A stretch of 24,126 nt of DNA from Aquirhabdus sp. (GCA_030150135.1 JASLGO010000100.1:1-24126); one strand, 5' to 3'; numbered from the stretch's first letter, positions 13,534 through 21,874 are shown. The notes: generated from the sequence alone by a model not told the origin. A program made the numbers and translations.

Positions 13534-14451
13534 ATGGATCGCTTTGAAGCAATGGCCATGCTTGTGAAAGTCACCGAGATGGGCAGTCTATCTGCTGCAG
13601 GACGAGCGTTACAGGTGCCGTTAGCGACATTGAGTCGTCGAATCTCTGATCTGGAGGCGAGGTTAGGGGCGAAGCTATTGATTCGTTCAACACGTAAGCT
13701 CATCCTCACTGATGCTGGTATTGCTTACGTAGAGGCAGCGCGTCGAATCTTAGAGCAGGTTGAGGATGCTGAGCGCGAAGCAGCGGGGGAGTTCACCACA
13801 CCCAAAGGTGAATTGACGATCACTGCACCAACGATGTTTGGTCGGTTGTATGTGCTACCGATCATTGCTGAATTTTTGGCGATGTTTCCTGAGATTAATA
13901 TCCAATTAATTCTGACCGATCGTCATGTTGATCTGCTGGATGCGCATGTAGATATGGCTGTACGGTTTGGTGTGCTTCCCGATAGCTCAATGGTGGTGAC
14001 ACAAGTCGGTATGATGCGAATGGTGACTTGTGCCAGTCCTCAATTACTGATCCAGCACGTTGAGCCTCAGAGGCCTGATGATCTGTTGAATATTCCTTGC
14101 ATTGCTGTCGATAGCCCTCTGCCGATTTCGTTATGGCGGTTTCAATATTTAGATCAGCAAGCGATGTTTGATGTTCCGATTCAGCCCCGATTACGAGTAA
14201 CCACCACTGATGCGGCAGTTAAAGCGGCAATACTCAGTGTCGGTGTCACGCGTCTGCTTCATTATCAGGTGTTTGAAGCAATACAAACTAAGACTTTGCG
14301 TATAGTTTTAAGTGCTTATGAACCTGATCCTATTCCTGTGCATCTGCTGCATGCATCGCGTGGGCAAATGCCATTAAAGATGCGTCGCTTTCTCGACTTT
14401 GCTGCACCACGCCTCAAGGTGTTATTAGCGGAGCTCAGTGCTGCGGGGTAA
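13534..14451 (+). CDS. LysR-family regulator, CrgA/DsdC-like
   Basis: A 305-residue LysR regulator. The winged HTH is at residues 1-60 (MLVKVTEMGSLSAAGRAL, ATLSRRISDLEARLGAKLL) and the inducer-binding domain starts near 92 (GELTITAPTMFGRLYVLPII), typical of the CrgA group, many of which respond to quinones, aromatics or acids. GGAAG lies 5 bases before the ATG; an out-of-frame ATG at 13530 is ignored. It is divergent from the AhpD-PNPOx-NTF2 genes and is their probable regulator. A strong terminator 55 bases downstream ends its message. Confidence 0.93.
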   Translation: MDRFEAMAMLVKVTEMGSLSAAGRALQVPLATLSRRISDLEARLGAKLLIRSTRKLILTDAGIAYVEAARRILEQVEDAEREAAGEFTTPKGELTITAPTMFGRLYVLPIIAEFLAMFPEINIQLILTDRHVDLLDAHVDMAVRFGVLPDSSMVVTQVGMMRMVTCASPQLLIQHVEPQRPDDLLNIPCIAVDSPLPISLWRFQYLDQQAMFDVPIQPRLRVTTTDAAVKAAILSVGVTRLLHYQVFEAIQTKTLRIVLSAYEPDPIPVHLLHASRGQMPLKMRRFLDFAAPRLKVLLAELSAAG

Positions 14452-14506
14452 TGTAAAGCAAAAAATCAAAATGGGCTTGTTGCAGTTTATTAAATCTTGG
14501 ACAACA

Positions 14507-14541
14507 AAAAAGCCCTAAAGCTTGATGCTAAAGGGCTTTTT
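14507..14541. terminator. Bidirectional terminator for LysR gene and tRNA-Asn
   Basis: AAAAAGCCCT (14507-14516) and AGGGCTTTTT (14532-14541) form a perfect 10-bp stem with A and T runs on both sides; an inner AGC/GCT pair can form. It ends the plus-strand LysR message and the minus-strand tRNA transcript. Confidence 0.9.
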
Positions 14542-14572
14542 GGACGTTCTAGGAACGCTTTGTAGCAGTATA

Positions 14573-14648
14573 TGGCTCCCCGACCTGGGCTCGAACCAGG
14601 GACACATGGATTAACAGTCCATTGCTCTACCGACTGAGCTATCGGGGA
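14573..14648 (-). tRNA. tRNA-Asn (anticodon GTT)
   Basis: A 76-base tRNA with encoded CCA (TGG on plus at 14573-14575). The acceptor stem pairs TCCCCGA with TCGGGGA, the D-arm is AGCTCAGTCGGTAGAGC, the anticodon loop is CTGTTAA with GTT, and the T-arm carries GGTTCGAGCC. The discriminator base is G. It is a single tRNA gene transcribed toward the terminator at 14507-14541. Confidence 0.98.
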
Positions 14649-14670
14649 ATGTTGCGTTTCGGTAGGCGGC

Positions 14671-14699
14671 ATTTTAGGGATGGAACAGGAGTCGGTCAA
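14671..14699 (-). promoter_or_regulatory. tRNA-Asn sigma70 promoter
   Basis: On the minus strand TTGACC (14694-14699) and TAAAAT (14671-14676) are exactly 17 bases apart. A GC-rich discriminator GCCGCC follows, as in stringently controlled stable-RNA promoters. The predicted start is about 16 bases before the mature tRNA 5' end. Confidence 0.85.
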
Positions 14700-14758
14700 G
14701 CAATTTTTTTAATTTAATCGCTTGACCGTTCAATTACTCATCAAAAGATGAATAATTG
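14693..14758. repeat. Two adjacent inverted repeats between aminotransferase and tRNA-Asn
   Basis: CGGTCAAGC/GCTTGACCG (14693-14701 with 14720-14728, 9 bp) overlaps the tRNA -35 box. Next to it CAATTACTCATC/GATGAATAATTG (14731-14742 with 14747-14758) pairs over 12 positions with one mismatch around AAAA. On the minus strand both follow the aminotransferase stop and may end or protect its mRNA, although no T-run follows; on the plus strand the second is followed by TTTTTT. Confidence 0.6.
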
Positions 14759-14793
14759 CTGTTTTTTATCATAAAAATGCCGTTTATTTAACC

Positions 14794-16017
14794 TTATCCT
14801 TGCAATGAAGCAATCGCAGCGTCTACACCTTCGATGCTGTCAGCAGCTTCTTTGATACGACGTAGCGCTTCGACCAACACTTCATCCGCAGTTGCGTAAG
14901 AGATGCGCATGTAGCCGCCTAAACCGAATGCATCGCCTGGTACAACTGCTACGCCAGTTTTCTCAAGTAACCATTCTGAGAACTCGGTGCATGATTTTAA
15001 GCCCAATGCACGGATCAGTGGACGTACGCTTGCGTAGGCATAGAACGCACCGTCAGCAGGCAGGCATGTGATGCCTTTGATTTCGTTCAAGCCTTTCACA
15101 ACGAGGTCGTGACGGCGTTTGAATGCCTCAATCATTGGCTTCAATACATCTTGTGGGCCATTCAGCGCAGCTTCAGCAGCCGCTTGGCTGATTGACGCTG
15201 GGTTACTGGTTGATTGTGATTGTACGTTTTTCATCGCGTTGATGATTTTTGCTGGACCCGCTGCATATCCAATACGCCAGCCAGTCATTGCATAGGCTTT
15301 AGAAACGCCATTCAACACGAATGTGCGGTCGTAAAGATCTGGTGCAACATTCAGGATGTTGTGGAATGGCTCATCCGTCCAGATGATTGGTTCGTACATG
15401 TCATCTGATGCGACATAAACTTGTGGATGACGGCGCAAGACTTCTGCGAGTTCAGTCAATTCTTGTTTGGTGTACACCATGCCAGTCGGGTTCGATGGGC
15501 TGTTGAGTACCAAAAGTTTAGTTTTTGGGGTGATCGCAGCTTCGAGTTGAGCAGCTGTGATTTTGAAGCGTTGTTCTTCGCCACATTTGACGATGACAGG
15601 CACGCCTTCTGCGATGATGGTCATGTCTGGATATGACACCCAGAATGGCGCAGGAATAATGACTTCGTCGCCTGCGTTCAAGAATGCAAGTGCAAGGTTG
15701 AAGAAACTTTGTTTGCCACCTGATGACACCAAAATTTGGTTTGGTGCGTAGTCGAGGTTATTGTCACGTTTGAATTTGGCAATAATGGCTTTTTTCAAAC
15801 CTGGTGTGCCGTCAACGGCGGTGTATTTGGTGAAGCCGCTGTTAATTGCTTGGATCGCCGCGTCTTTAATATGTTGAGGCGTGTCAAAATCTGGCTCACC
15901 TGCACCGAGACCAATAATATCGCGTCCAGCGGCTTTCAATTCAGCAGCTTTATTGGTGACAGCGAGTGTTGGTGATGGTTTGATGGCGTTGACACGGTCA
16001 GATAGACGGATTTCCAC
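14794..16017 (-). CDS. Class I/II PLP-dependent aminotransferase (aspartate/aromatic type)
   Basis: A 407-residue fold-type I aminotransferase of the Thermus/Rhizobium aspartate aminotransferase subgroup, probably making aspartate from oxaloacetate or acting on related amino acids. It shows GLGAGEPDFDTP near residue 36, SPSNPTG with the PLP-contacting N176, D205 in SDDMYE, the Schiff-base lysine K240 in NGVSKAYAMTGWRIGY, and the carboxylate-binding Arg in GYMRISYA. The start is the GTG at 16017 (VEIRLSDRVNAIKPSPTL), behind AGGAAA; an ATG 17 codons upstream would add residues absent from relatives. It is divergent from uvrB, as in Acinetobacter and Pseudomonas. Exact substrate range cannot be told from sequence. 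Confidence 0.93.
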   Translation of the reverse strand: MEIRLSDRVNAIKPSPTLAVTNKAAELKAAGRDIIGLGAGEPDFDTPQHIKDAAIQAINSGFTKYTAVDGTPGLKKAIIAKFKRDNNLDYAPNQILVSSGGKQSFFNLALAFLNAGDEVIIPAPFWVSYPDMTIIAEGVPVIVKCGEEQRFKITAAQLEAAITPKTKLLVLNSPSNPTGMVYTKQELTELAEVLRRHPQVYVASDDMYEPIIWTDEPFHNILNVAPDLYDRTFVLNGVSKAYAMTGWRIGYAAGPAKIINAMKNVQSQSTSNPASISQAAAEAALNGPQDVLKPMIEAFKRRHDLVVKGLNEIKGITCLPADGAFYAYASVRPLIRALGLKSCTEFSEWLLEKTGVAVVPGDAFGLGGYMRISYATADEVLVEALRRIKEAADSIEGVDAAIASLQG

Positions 16018-16398
16018 GGCTAGTTTCCTTATACGGACAGAGGTAAAAACGGATGCTTTAGATGGCATAAGCCAAACCTGATAATTTTAGCTGATTTTTG
16101 CGCCAGTGTCGGTAGTTTGAGCGAATATTGATAAATGTTTTTTTTTTTGGTTTTGTGGTATTGAGTTGATCATGTAGGGGCTACCCTTGTGGTTGCCCTG
16201 ATTTGGTGTTGGTTTAAGGCAACCACAAGGGATTGCCCCTACAGTTTTGTATTTTACAAATTCGGTAGAACTTGCATTGGGTAAAGTAACACGACGGTTT
16301 GCGCTGTACCTGTTATAGTTGCCGATGCGATTTATTTTTGTGTTGCCCCGCACATTTCGACAGGCTCAATGAGCTATTAAGGTATTGAGGAAAGCTAA
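16018..16398. promoter_or_regulatory. Aminotransferase/uvrB divergent region
   Basis: This 381-base gap holds no gene I can support. It contains an 11-T run (16138-16148), the GTAG-hairpin pair at 16174-16242, a sequence TTCGACAGGCTCAATGAGC (16350-16368) that contains a GCTCA-A-TGAGC palindrome and resembles common bacterial intergenic repeats, and the uvrB SD GAGGAAA (16386-16392). TTATAGT near 16313 is a possible uvrB -10 but has no good -35 partner. No LexA-type box was recognised. Confidence 0.55.
16174..16242. repeat. Second REP-like inverted pair, copies C and D
   Basis: Copy C on plus (16174-16198) is GTAG followed by a hairpin GGGCTACC-CTTGT-GGTTGCCC with one T-T mismatch. Copy D on minus (16242-16217) is GTAG followed by GGGCAATC-CCTTGT-GGTTGCCT. 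The two are inverted, 18-20 bases apart, and also pair with each other as a long imperfect stem. GTAGGGGC is shared with copy B at 11623, so these belong to the same class with a longer loop. Confidence 0.72.
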
Positions 16399-18516
16399 AT
16401 GCGTGAACCGACCAAAACCCGTTCTGCCGACGATTTGAAACACATTGCCACGCAAATTCAAGCGGATGCGCAAAAAACTGGCACGAATCTATCGGGTACG
16501 CAGGCGACAGGGCAGGCGTTTGATTTGGTGACAGATTTTAAACCTGCTGGCGATCAACCTCAGGCGATTGAGAAGCTGGTGCGTGGTGTCAATCAAGGCA
16601 TGAAGAATCAATTACTGCTTGGGGTAACAGGTTCGGGCAAGACGTACACGATGGCGAATGTCATTGCGCAGACACAACGTCCGACCATTATCATGGCGCA
16701 TAACAAGACGTTGGCAGCGCAGTTGTATGGCGAATTTAAAGCCTTTTTTCCGCATAACGCAGTCGAGTATTTCGTCAGTTATTACGACTATTACCAGCCA
16801 GAAGCGTATGTGCCGTCGTCGGATACCTTCATTGAAAAAGACTCGGCGATTAACGATCAGATTGACCAAATGCGCCTTAGTGCGACGCGTGCGTTACTCG
16901 AGCGGCGAGATGCGATTATTGTGGCATCAGTGTCGGCGATTTATGGTTTGGGTGATCCTGAAGCGTATTTGAAAATGTTACTGCATATTGTGCGTGGCGA
17001 TCGAGTGGATCGTGCGGCGATTATTCGACGTTTGGTTGATATGCAATATAGCCGTAATGAAATTGATTTCGAGCGCGGCACGTATCGCGTGCGTGGGGAA
17101 ATTTTGGATATTTTTCCTGCGGAGTCGGATCAGTATGCGGTACGAGTTGAGCTGTTTGATGATGAGGTGGAAAAGATCACTTGGTTTGATCCATTGACAG
17201 GCAAAGCGACGAAGAAAGTTGATCGCATTACCATTTATCCAAAGAGTCATTACGTGACGCCGCGTGAGAAATTAGAGGCTGCGCGAGAGACGATTCGGGT
17301 GGAGTTGGAGGAGCGTTTAGCATTCTTCCGTGCCAATGATAAATTGCTGGAAGCGCAGCGGATTGAACAGCGCACTCGCTATGATCTGGAGATGATTCAG
17401 CAGCTGGGTTATACCAATGGCATTGAAAACTATTCACGTCATTTGTCAGGTCGTCCTGCTGGCGAAGCGCCACCAACTTTATTTGATTATGTGCCCGAAG
17501 ATGCGTTGTTTTTCATTGATGAGTCGCATGTGTCGGTGCCGCAAATTGGCGCGATGTATAAAGGTGACCGTTCGCGGAAAGAGACACTGGTGGATTATGG
17601 TTTCCGCTTGCCGAGTGCACTGGACAATCGTCCGTTGAAATTTGAAGAGTGGGAGCGAATTACGCCTGCAACGATTTTTGTCACGGCGACGCCTGCGCTG
17701 TATGAACTCGAAAAAAGCGAGCAAGTGGTTGAGCAGCTAGTGCGCCCAACAGGTTTGATTGATCCTGAAATCGAAATTCGTCCTGTGCTGACGCAGGTCG
17801 ATGATGTGCTATCCGAAATTAATTTGCGCAAAGAAAAAAATGAGCGTGTGCTCATCACGACATTGACTAAACGTATGTCCGAAGACCTGACTAGTTATTT
17901 GAAAGAATACGGCATCAAAGTCGCCTATTTACATTCGGATGTTGATACTCTGGAACGAACCAAGATCATCCACGATTTGCGTATGGGCGTGCATGATGTA
18001 TTGGTTGGCATTAACTTATTGCGTGAAGGTTTGGATATGCCCGAAGTGTCTTTAGTCGCGATTTTAGACGCGGATAAAGAAGGCTTCTTGCGTTCGGAAC
18101 GTGCTTTGATTCAGACCATTGGACGGGCAGCACGACATCTTAACGGTAAAGCAATTTTGTACGCCGACAAAATCACACCATCCATGCAACGTGCGATAGA
18201 CGAAACCGATCGTCGTCGTAATAAACAGATCGCGTTTAATCTGGAACATGGGATTACACCGCGCAGTGCGACGCGGCAGACGTTGCGTGACATTAGTGTG
18301 CAAGAGGAGATTTACGATCCTACGGATACCAGTGTGCTGCAACCAACGCCAAGTGATATCGACGAGCATTTGCTGCGTGATCCGAAGCTATTAGCCAAGC
18401 ATATTCAACAGCTTGAAAAAGCCATGAATGAAAAAGCCAAGCAGTTGCAGTTTGAGGAAGCCGCGCGCCTGAGAGATGAAGTGAAAAAGCTGAAAGCGCA
18501 TTTAATGTCAGCTTAG
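16399..18516 (+). CDS. uvrB: Excinuclease ABC subunit B
   Basis: A 705-residue UvrB, the DNA-loading and damage-verifying helicase-like subunit of nucleotide excision repair, which receives DNA from UvrA and recruits UvrC. Walker A is GVTGSGKT (75-82), the damage-probing beta-hairpin starts with YYDYYQPEAYVP (128-139), the DEAD-like box is DESH (374-377), and helicase motif VI reads QTIGRAARH. The C-terminal UVR motif (about 665-700, AKQLQFEEAARLRDEVKKLK) contacts UvrC. It has about 38 extra N-terminal residues before the conserved FDLVTDFKPAGDQPQAI; GAGGAAA directly before the ATG and no internal ATG before residue 68 support this longer start. Divergent from the aminotransferase gene. Confidence 0.98.
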   Translation: MREPTKTRSADDLKHIATQIQADAQKTGTNLSGTQATGQAFDLVTDFKPAGDQPQAIEKLVRGVNQGMKNQLLLGVTGSGKTYTMANVIAQTQRPTIIMAHNKTLAAQLYGEFKAFFPHNAVEYFVSYYDYYQPEAYVPSSDTFIEKDSAINDQIDQMRLSATRALLERRDAIIVASVSAIYGLGDPEAYLKMLLHIVRGDRVDRAAIIRRLVDMQYSRNEIDFERGTYRVRGEILDIFPAESDQYAVRVELFDDEVEKITWFDPLTGKATKKVDRITIYPKSHYVTPREKLEAARETIRVELEERLAFFRANDKLLEAQRIEQRTRYDLEMIQQLGYTNGIENYSRHLSGRPAGEAPPTLFDYVPEDALFFIDESHVSVPQIGAMYKGDRSRKETLVDYGFRLPSALDNRPLKFEEWERITPATIFVTATPALYELEKSEQVVEQLVRPTGLIDPEIEIRPVLTQVDDVLSEINLRKEKNERVLITTLTKRMSEDLTSYLKEYGIKVAYLHSDVDTLERTKIIHDLRMGVHDVLVGINLLREGLDMPEVSLVAILDADKEGFLRSERALIQTIGRAARHLNGKAILYADKITPSMQRAIDETDRRRNKQIAFNLEHGITPRSATRQTLRDISVQEEIYDPTDTSVLQPTPSDIDEHLLRDPKLLAKHIQQLEKAMNEKAKQLQFEEAARLRDEVKKLKAHLMSA

Positions 18517-18609
18517 TGTTTGAGATGCGGCGTTGTTGGTTTTGAAGGTTTGTACTGATGACGATTGTTAATGATAACGAGGTGGATTTGCGCTAATCTA
18601 GGTTAAAAC

Positions 18610-19944
18610 ATGAGTGATGGATTATATAAAATGACACTGACTCGATTATTGCTTGGATGCATGGTGGTCGCTGTAATGAGCTCTGCTTATGCGGATGATA
18701 ATGATCCTCAGCATCAGGCCGAACGTCGTGCGGAGTTGAATAAGCAGCGCGCGGGTGCGGCGATGCAAGGTGCAATGGCAAGTAGTCAAGCGCCAGGTAT
18801 GCATTTCATGCCTTTAGCACCTCGAATTCAGCCAGCACCGCAAAGCGCGCCTCAACCTCAAATACAACAAAATAATCCGCCGCAAAATCGCCCACCCCAA
18901 AATACTCAGCCGCGTACCCAGCCGACAATTCAGAATGCTCCCGTTGGTTTCAATCGGACAAATAGTCCTGTAAATACGGGTTCTACAACACTGACACGTT
19001 ATCAAGGTAGCAGCAATTCGCCTCAAGGCTCTCAGCCACAGGATGCTCAGTCTTGGGGATCACGTTGGAATCATGATTCAGATCGGCAGCATGATTGGCA
19101 TGATCAGGGGCGTGATCGTGATCAAGGACGTGATCAAGGATTTAATAATGGAGTTCGATTTAATAACAATATCAGTTTTAATAATGCAAACAACGTAAAC
19201 CAGAATCCGTCATTTCACCGCGATTTTGATCATGATTCACATTTTAATTCGGATTGGGATCGTCGTTACCGTATGCCGTATCGTCGTGGAGATACTGGTG
19301 GATATCGTGTGCATTATGTCCAAAGCTGGCCTCGGCACTATGATTGGTGGGAACATGGTTGGCGCGAAGATTATCGTACAGTCGATCCCTACTGGTTTGC
19401 AGTGATTACGAGTATTGCTGTTGCTCAGGCATGGTCTGATGCAGAAGTTGCCCAAGCCATTAATGATAATAATCTCAGGCAGCAATTAATTTATGATGCG
19501 GGTGTGAGACAGCAGATGATTGACTCTGGATATCCTGCTGATCAGGTGGTTTATCCTGATGATGCACAATATGATGATGACCAAGGTTTGTATGGTCAGA
19601 GCCCATATCCAGCACAATATAGTCAGGGGCAAGTAGTCATTCAGTCTTCTCAAAGTGGCTATTATCCGCCACCGAATCAGCCTGCACCTAGTTATGGAAC
19701 AAATTATGTGAGTCCGAGTTCACCACTCTATGGCAATAATCAAAATGTGAATAGTCAAGGTACAAATTTGGCTTCAGGGGCGCAAGTTGCTAATCTGAAT
19801 GCGAACAAGAATGCTTTGTTCTTTTGTACGGCAGGCAATAAACCTGCGACGATCCAAGCGATGAGTCAGATCCAAAAAACAGATCTGAGTGTCTGGAAAA
19901 CAATGGAGCGTTTTGATCGTTGTGCGGCATGGGCGACGCCATAA
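18610..19944 (+). CDS. Exported low-complexity (Pro/Gln/Asn/His/Asp-rich) protein of unknown function
   Basis: A 444-residue protein I do not recognise. A signal peptide is clear (TLTRLLLGCMVVAVMSSAYA, likely cut AYA-DD); LLGC looks like a lipobox but lies too early, so SPase I is favoured. After a charged helix (29-60) comes a Pro/Gln/Asn region (about 65-150), a His/Asp/Arg/Gln stretch (about 155-180), an Asn-rich stretch (185-205), an aromatic-rich block around HYDWWEHGWREDYRTVDPYWF, a helix with a repeated RQQLIYDAG/RQQMIDSG, and a Tyr/Pro/Gln tail. The C-terminus has two cysteines (C406, C438), probably a disulfide. AGG lies 8 bases before the ATG. The next gene starts directly after its stop, so the two are probably co-expressed. 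An envelope or surface role is inference. Confidence 0.85.
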   Translation: MSDGLYKMTLTRLLLGCMVVAVMSSAYADDNDPQHQAERRAELNKQRAGAAMQGAMASSQAPGMHFMPLAPRIQPAPQSAPQPQIQQNNPPQNRPPQNTQPRTQPTIQNAPVGFNRTNSPVNTGSTTLTRYQGSSNSPQGSQPQDAQSWGSRWNHDSDRQHDWHDQGRDRDQGRDQGFNNGVRFNNNISFNNANNVNQNPSFHRDFDHDSHFNSDWDRRYRMPYRRGDTGGYRVHYVQSWPRHYDWWEHGWREDYRTVDPYWFAVITSIAVAQAWSDAEVAQAINDNNLRQQLIYDAGVRQQMIDSGYPADQVVYPDDAQYDDDQGLYGQSPYPAQYSQGQVVIQSSQSGYYPPPNQPAPSYGTNYVSPSSPLYGNNQNVNSQGTNLASGAQVANLNANKNALFFCTAGNKPATIQAMSQIQKTDLSVWKTMERFDRCAAWATP

Positions 19945-21138
19945 TTGAATGATTGTGAGTTCAGTAACTTGGCGTTAGATGATTGGTCGATTCAGGTTGT
20001 TGAGTCGGTTCGTGATTTTCCTGAATCCTTTTGGTGTGGTCAATCAACGCCGTTTATGCGGCGTGCGTTTTGGTTAGCGCTTGAAGATAGTGATGCGATT
20101 GGTTCGCAAACAGGCTGGTTCGGGCAGCATTTAATCGTCTTTCGTCATCATGAACCTGTCGCTGCACTTCCTGTATTTGTCAAAGCACACAATCGTGGCG
20201 AATATGTCTTTGATCATGCGTGGGCGCAGGCGTATGCGCGGCATGGTTTGGATTATTATCCGCGATTGGTGACGAGTGTTCCGTTTACACCTGTGACGGG
20301 CTCACGTGTTTTATTGGCAAAAGATGTTGCTTTGATTGAGGTATTTCCGACTTTATTGCAGGGCGTTCAAGCCTTAGCGCAAAAATACGGTGCATCATCA
20401 TGGCATGGTCTTTTTTTGGATCATGATTTCTTGCAAGCGTATCGTGATGTTAGCTTTTCTAATCCAAAAACACCTAAACTGGCTGAACGTATTAATGTGC
20501 AATTTCTTTGGGAGAATAAGCACTATTCCAATTTTACTGATTTTCTCGATGTATTAACCGCAAAACGCCGCAAAAGCATTCGCGTTGAACGTGAAAAAGT
20601 CACTGCACAAGGCATTCATTGTGATTGGCTGGAAGGTTCTGACATTAGCGATGCGGATTGGCAATTCTTTTATCAGTGTTATCAAAATACCTATCATATT
20701 CGTGGACAGAAACCTTATTTGTCGCTGGCATTTTTTAAACAATTGGGGGCATCAATGCCTGATGCATTGGCATTGGTGATTGCCCAAGATGCTGATAAAA
20801 ATCCTATTGCTTCGGCGTTGTTTTTTAAAGATGAGCAGACGTTGTATGGACGTTATTGGGGTGCAATTGGTGATGTTGATTGTTTGCACTTTGAGGTGTG
20901 TTATTACCAAGGTATTGAGTATGCCATTCAACAGGGTTTGCAATGGTTTGATCCAGGAACGCAAGGTGAACATAAGCTGATTCGTGGTTTTGCACCGGTC
21001 TTTACACATTCGCTGCATTGGTTGGCTGAACCTGCATTTATGGATGCGGTGATGGATTTTACTGTGCGTGAACGAGTCGGCGTGGAGGCTTATTTTGAGG
21101 AGGCGATGGGTTGTTTACCGTATAAAAATGCGGAGTGA
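19945..21138 (+). CDS. GNAT-fold COG3146 / DUF482 protein
   Basis: A 397-residue member of COG3146 (DUF482), labelled in databases as 'peptidogalycan biosynthesis/recognition' and built on a FemAB/GNAT-like acyltransferase fold. Supporting stretches are STPFMRRAFWLALEDSDAIG (34-53), AAIPVF-like AALPVFVKAHNRGEYVFDHAWAQ split over the N-half, TDFLDVLTAKRRKSIRVERE, and the C-terminal GLQWFDPGTQGEHKLIRGF. The actual acyl donor and acceptor are unknown. The frame opens with TTG at 19945, abutting the TAA of the upstream exported-protein gene; a second TTG at 19969 is an alternative and no in-frame ATG exists near the expected start, so translation is probably coupled to the upstream gene. Confidence 0.85.
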   Translation: MNDCEFSNLALDDWSIQVVESVRDFPESFWCGQSTPFMRRAFWLALEDSDAIGSQTGWFGQHLIVFRHHEPVAALPVFVKAHNRGEYVFDHAWAQAYARHGLDYYPRLVTSVPFTPVTGSRVLLAKDVALIEVFPTLLQGVQALAQKYGASSWHGLFLDHDFLQAYRDVSFSNPKTPKLAERINVQFLWENKHYSNFTDFLDVLTAKRRKSIRVEREKVTAQGIHCDWLEGSDISDADWQFFYQCYQNTYHIRGQKPYLSLAFFKQLGASMPDALALVIAQDADKNPIASALFFKDEQTLYGRYWGAIGDVDCLHFEVCYYQGIEYAIQQGLQWFDPGTQGEHKLIRGFAPVFTHSLHWLAEPAFMDAVMDFTVRERVGVEAYFEEAMGCLPYKNAE

Positions 21139-21276
21139 AATTTTTGCTGTTGTAGATTTAATTTGATCTGTTCTATTTATGTTTACTTCATAGTCTTTCC
21201 TATAAAAAGAGATGTTTTCTCATCATAAAACGATGCACTATTAGGTCACATCTCACAGTGCAGGGGAGCACAGAAA

Positions 21277-21852
21277 ATGTCAAAGGTCGCGATTGTTTAT
21301 TTCAGTGGTTATGGTCACACCCAAAAACAAGCTGAAGCTGTTTTGGCTGGTGCAACTTCTGTTGCAGGCACAGTTGTAGAGCTGATTCGTATTGATGAGC
21401 AAGGAAATTTATCGGATGCAGCTTGGGAAATGCTGGTGGCATCGGATGGGATTATTTTTGGTTCACCAACTTACATGGGCGGTGTGGCCTGGCAGTTTAA
21501 GAAGTTTGCAGATGCGTCTAGCAAGCCGTGGTATGTCCAAGCGTGGAGAGATAAGCCTGCGGCTGGATTCACCAATTCTGCGTCTATCAATGGCGATAAA
21601 GGGTCAACGATTTCTTATATGATCACATTTGCGATGCAGCATTCGATGGTGTGGGTGGGTACTGGCATGATGCCTGCCAATAGCAAAGCAGCAGAGCGCA
21701 ATCATGTGAATTATTTGGCGGGCTTCTCTGGTCTGCTGGCTCAATCTCCTTCTGACTCTACTCCTGAGGAAGGACCATTACCGGGTGATTTGGAAACTGC
21801 GAAATTATTTGGTGTGCGTTTTGCGGAGCAAGTGAAGCGCATCACGAAATAA
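21277..21852 (+). CDS. Flavodoxin-like NAD(P)H-dependent oxidoreductase
   Basis: A 191-residue flavodoxin-fold protein. The FMN-phosphate loop is SGYGHTQ (10-16), the flavin-contact loop is GSPTYMGG (62-69), and the third loop includes NSASINGDKG. It resembles WrbA-like NAD(P)H:quinone reductases in size and motifs but lacks enough family marks to be called WrbA. Two-electron reduction of quinones is a reasonable inference. GGGGAG lies 9 bases before the ATG, and an upstream TGCACT/AGTGCA inverted repeat (21234-21239 with 21257-21262) may form a leader hairpin. It stands alone and converges on a LysR gene, sharing a terminator. Confidence 0.9.
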   Translation: MSKVAIVYFSGYGHTQKQAEAVLAGATSVAGTVVELIRIDEQGNLSDAAWEMLVASDGIIFGSPTYMGGVAWQFKKFADASSKPWYVQAWRDKPAAGFTNSASINGDKGSTISYMITFAMQHSMVWVGTGMMPANSKAAERNHVNYLAGFSGLLAQSPSDSTPEEGPLPGDLETAKLFGVRFAEQVKRITK

Positions 21853-21874
21853 AGTTAAGTGATGTATTGATGTG

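Noticed and set aside
14490..14699. 69-codon minus-strand frame giving SVEQWTVNPCVPGSSPG
   Set aside because: This is translation through tRNA-Asn and its terminator, a well-known spurious gene type.
18631..18690. Lipoprotein signal (LLGC) in the exported protein
   Set aside because: The cysteine comes only about 10 residues after the second Met, with the hydrophobic core continuing beyond it; AYA-DD is a better SPase I site.
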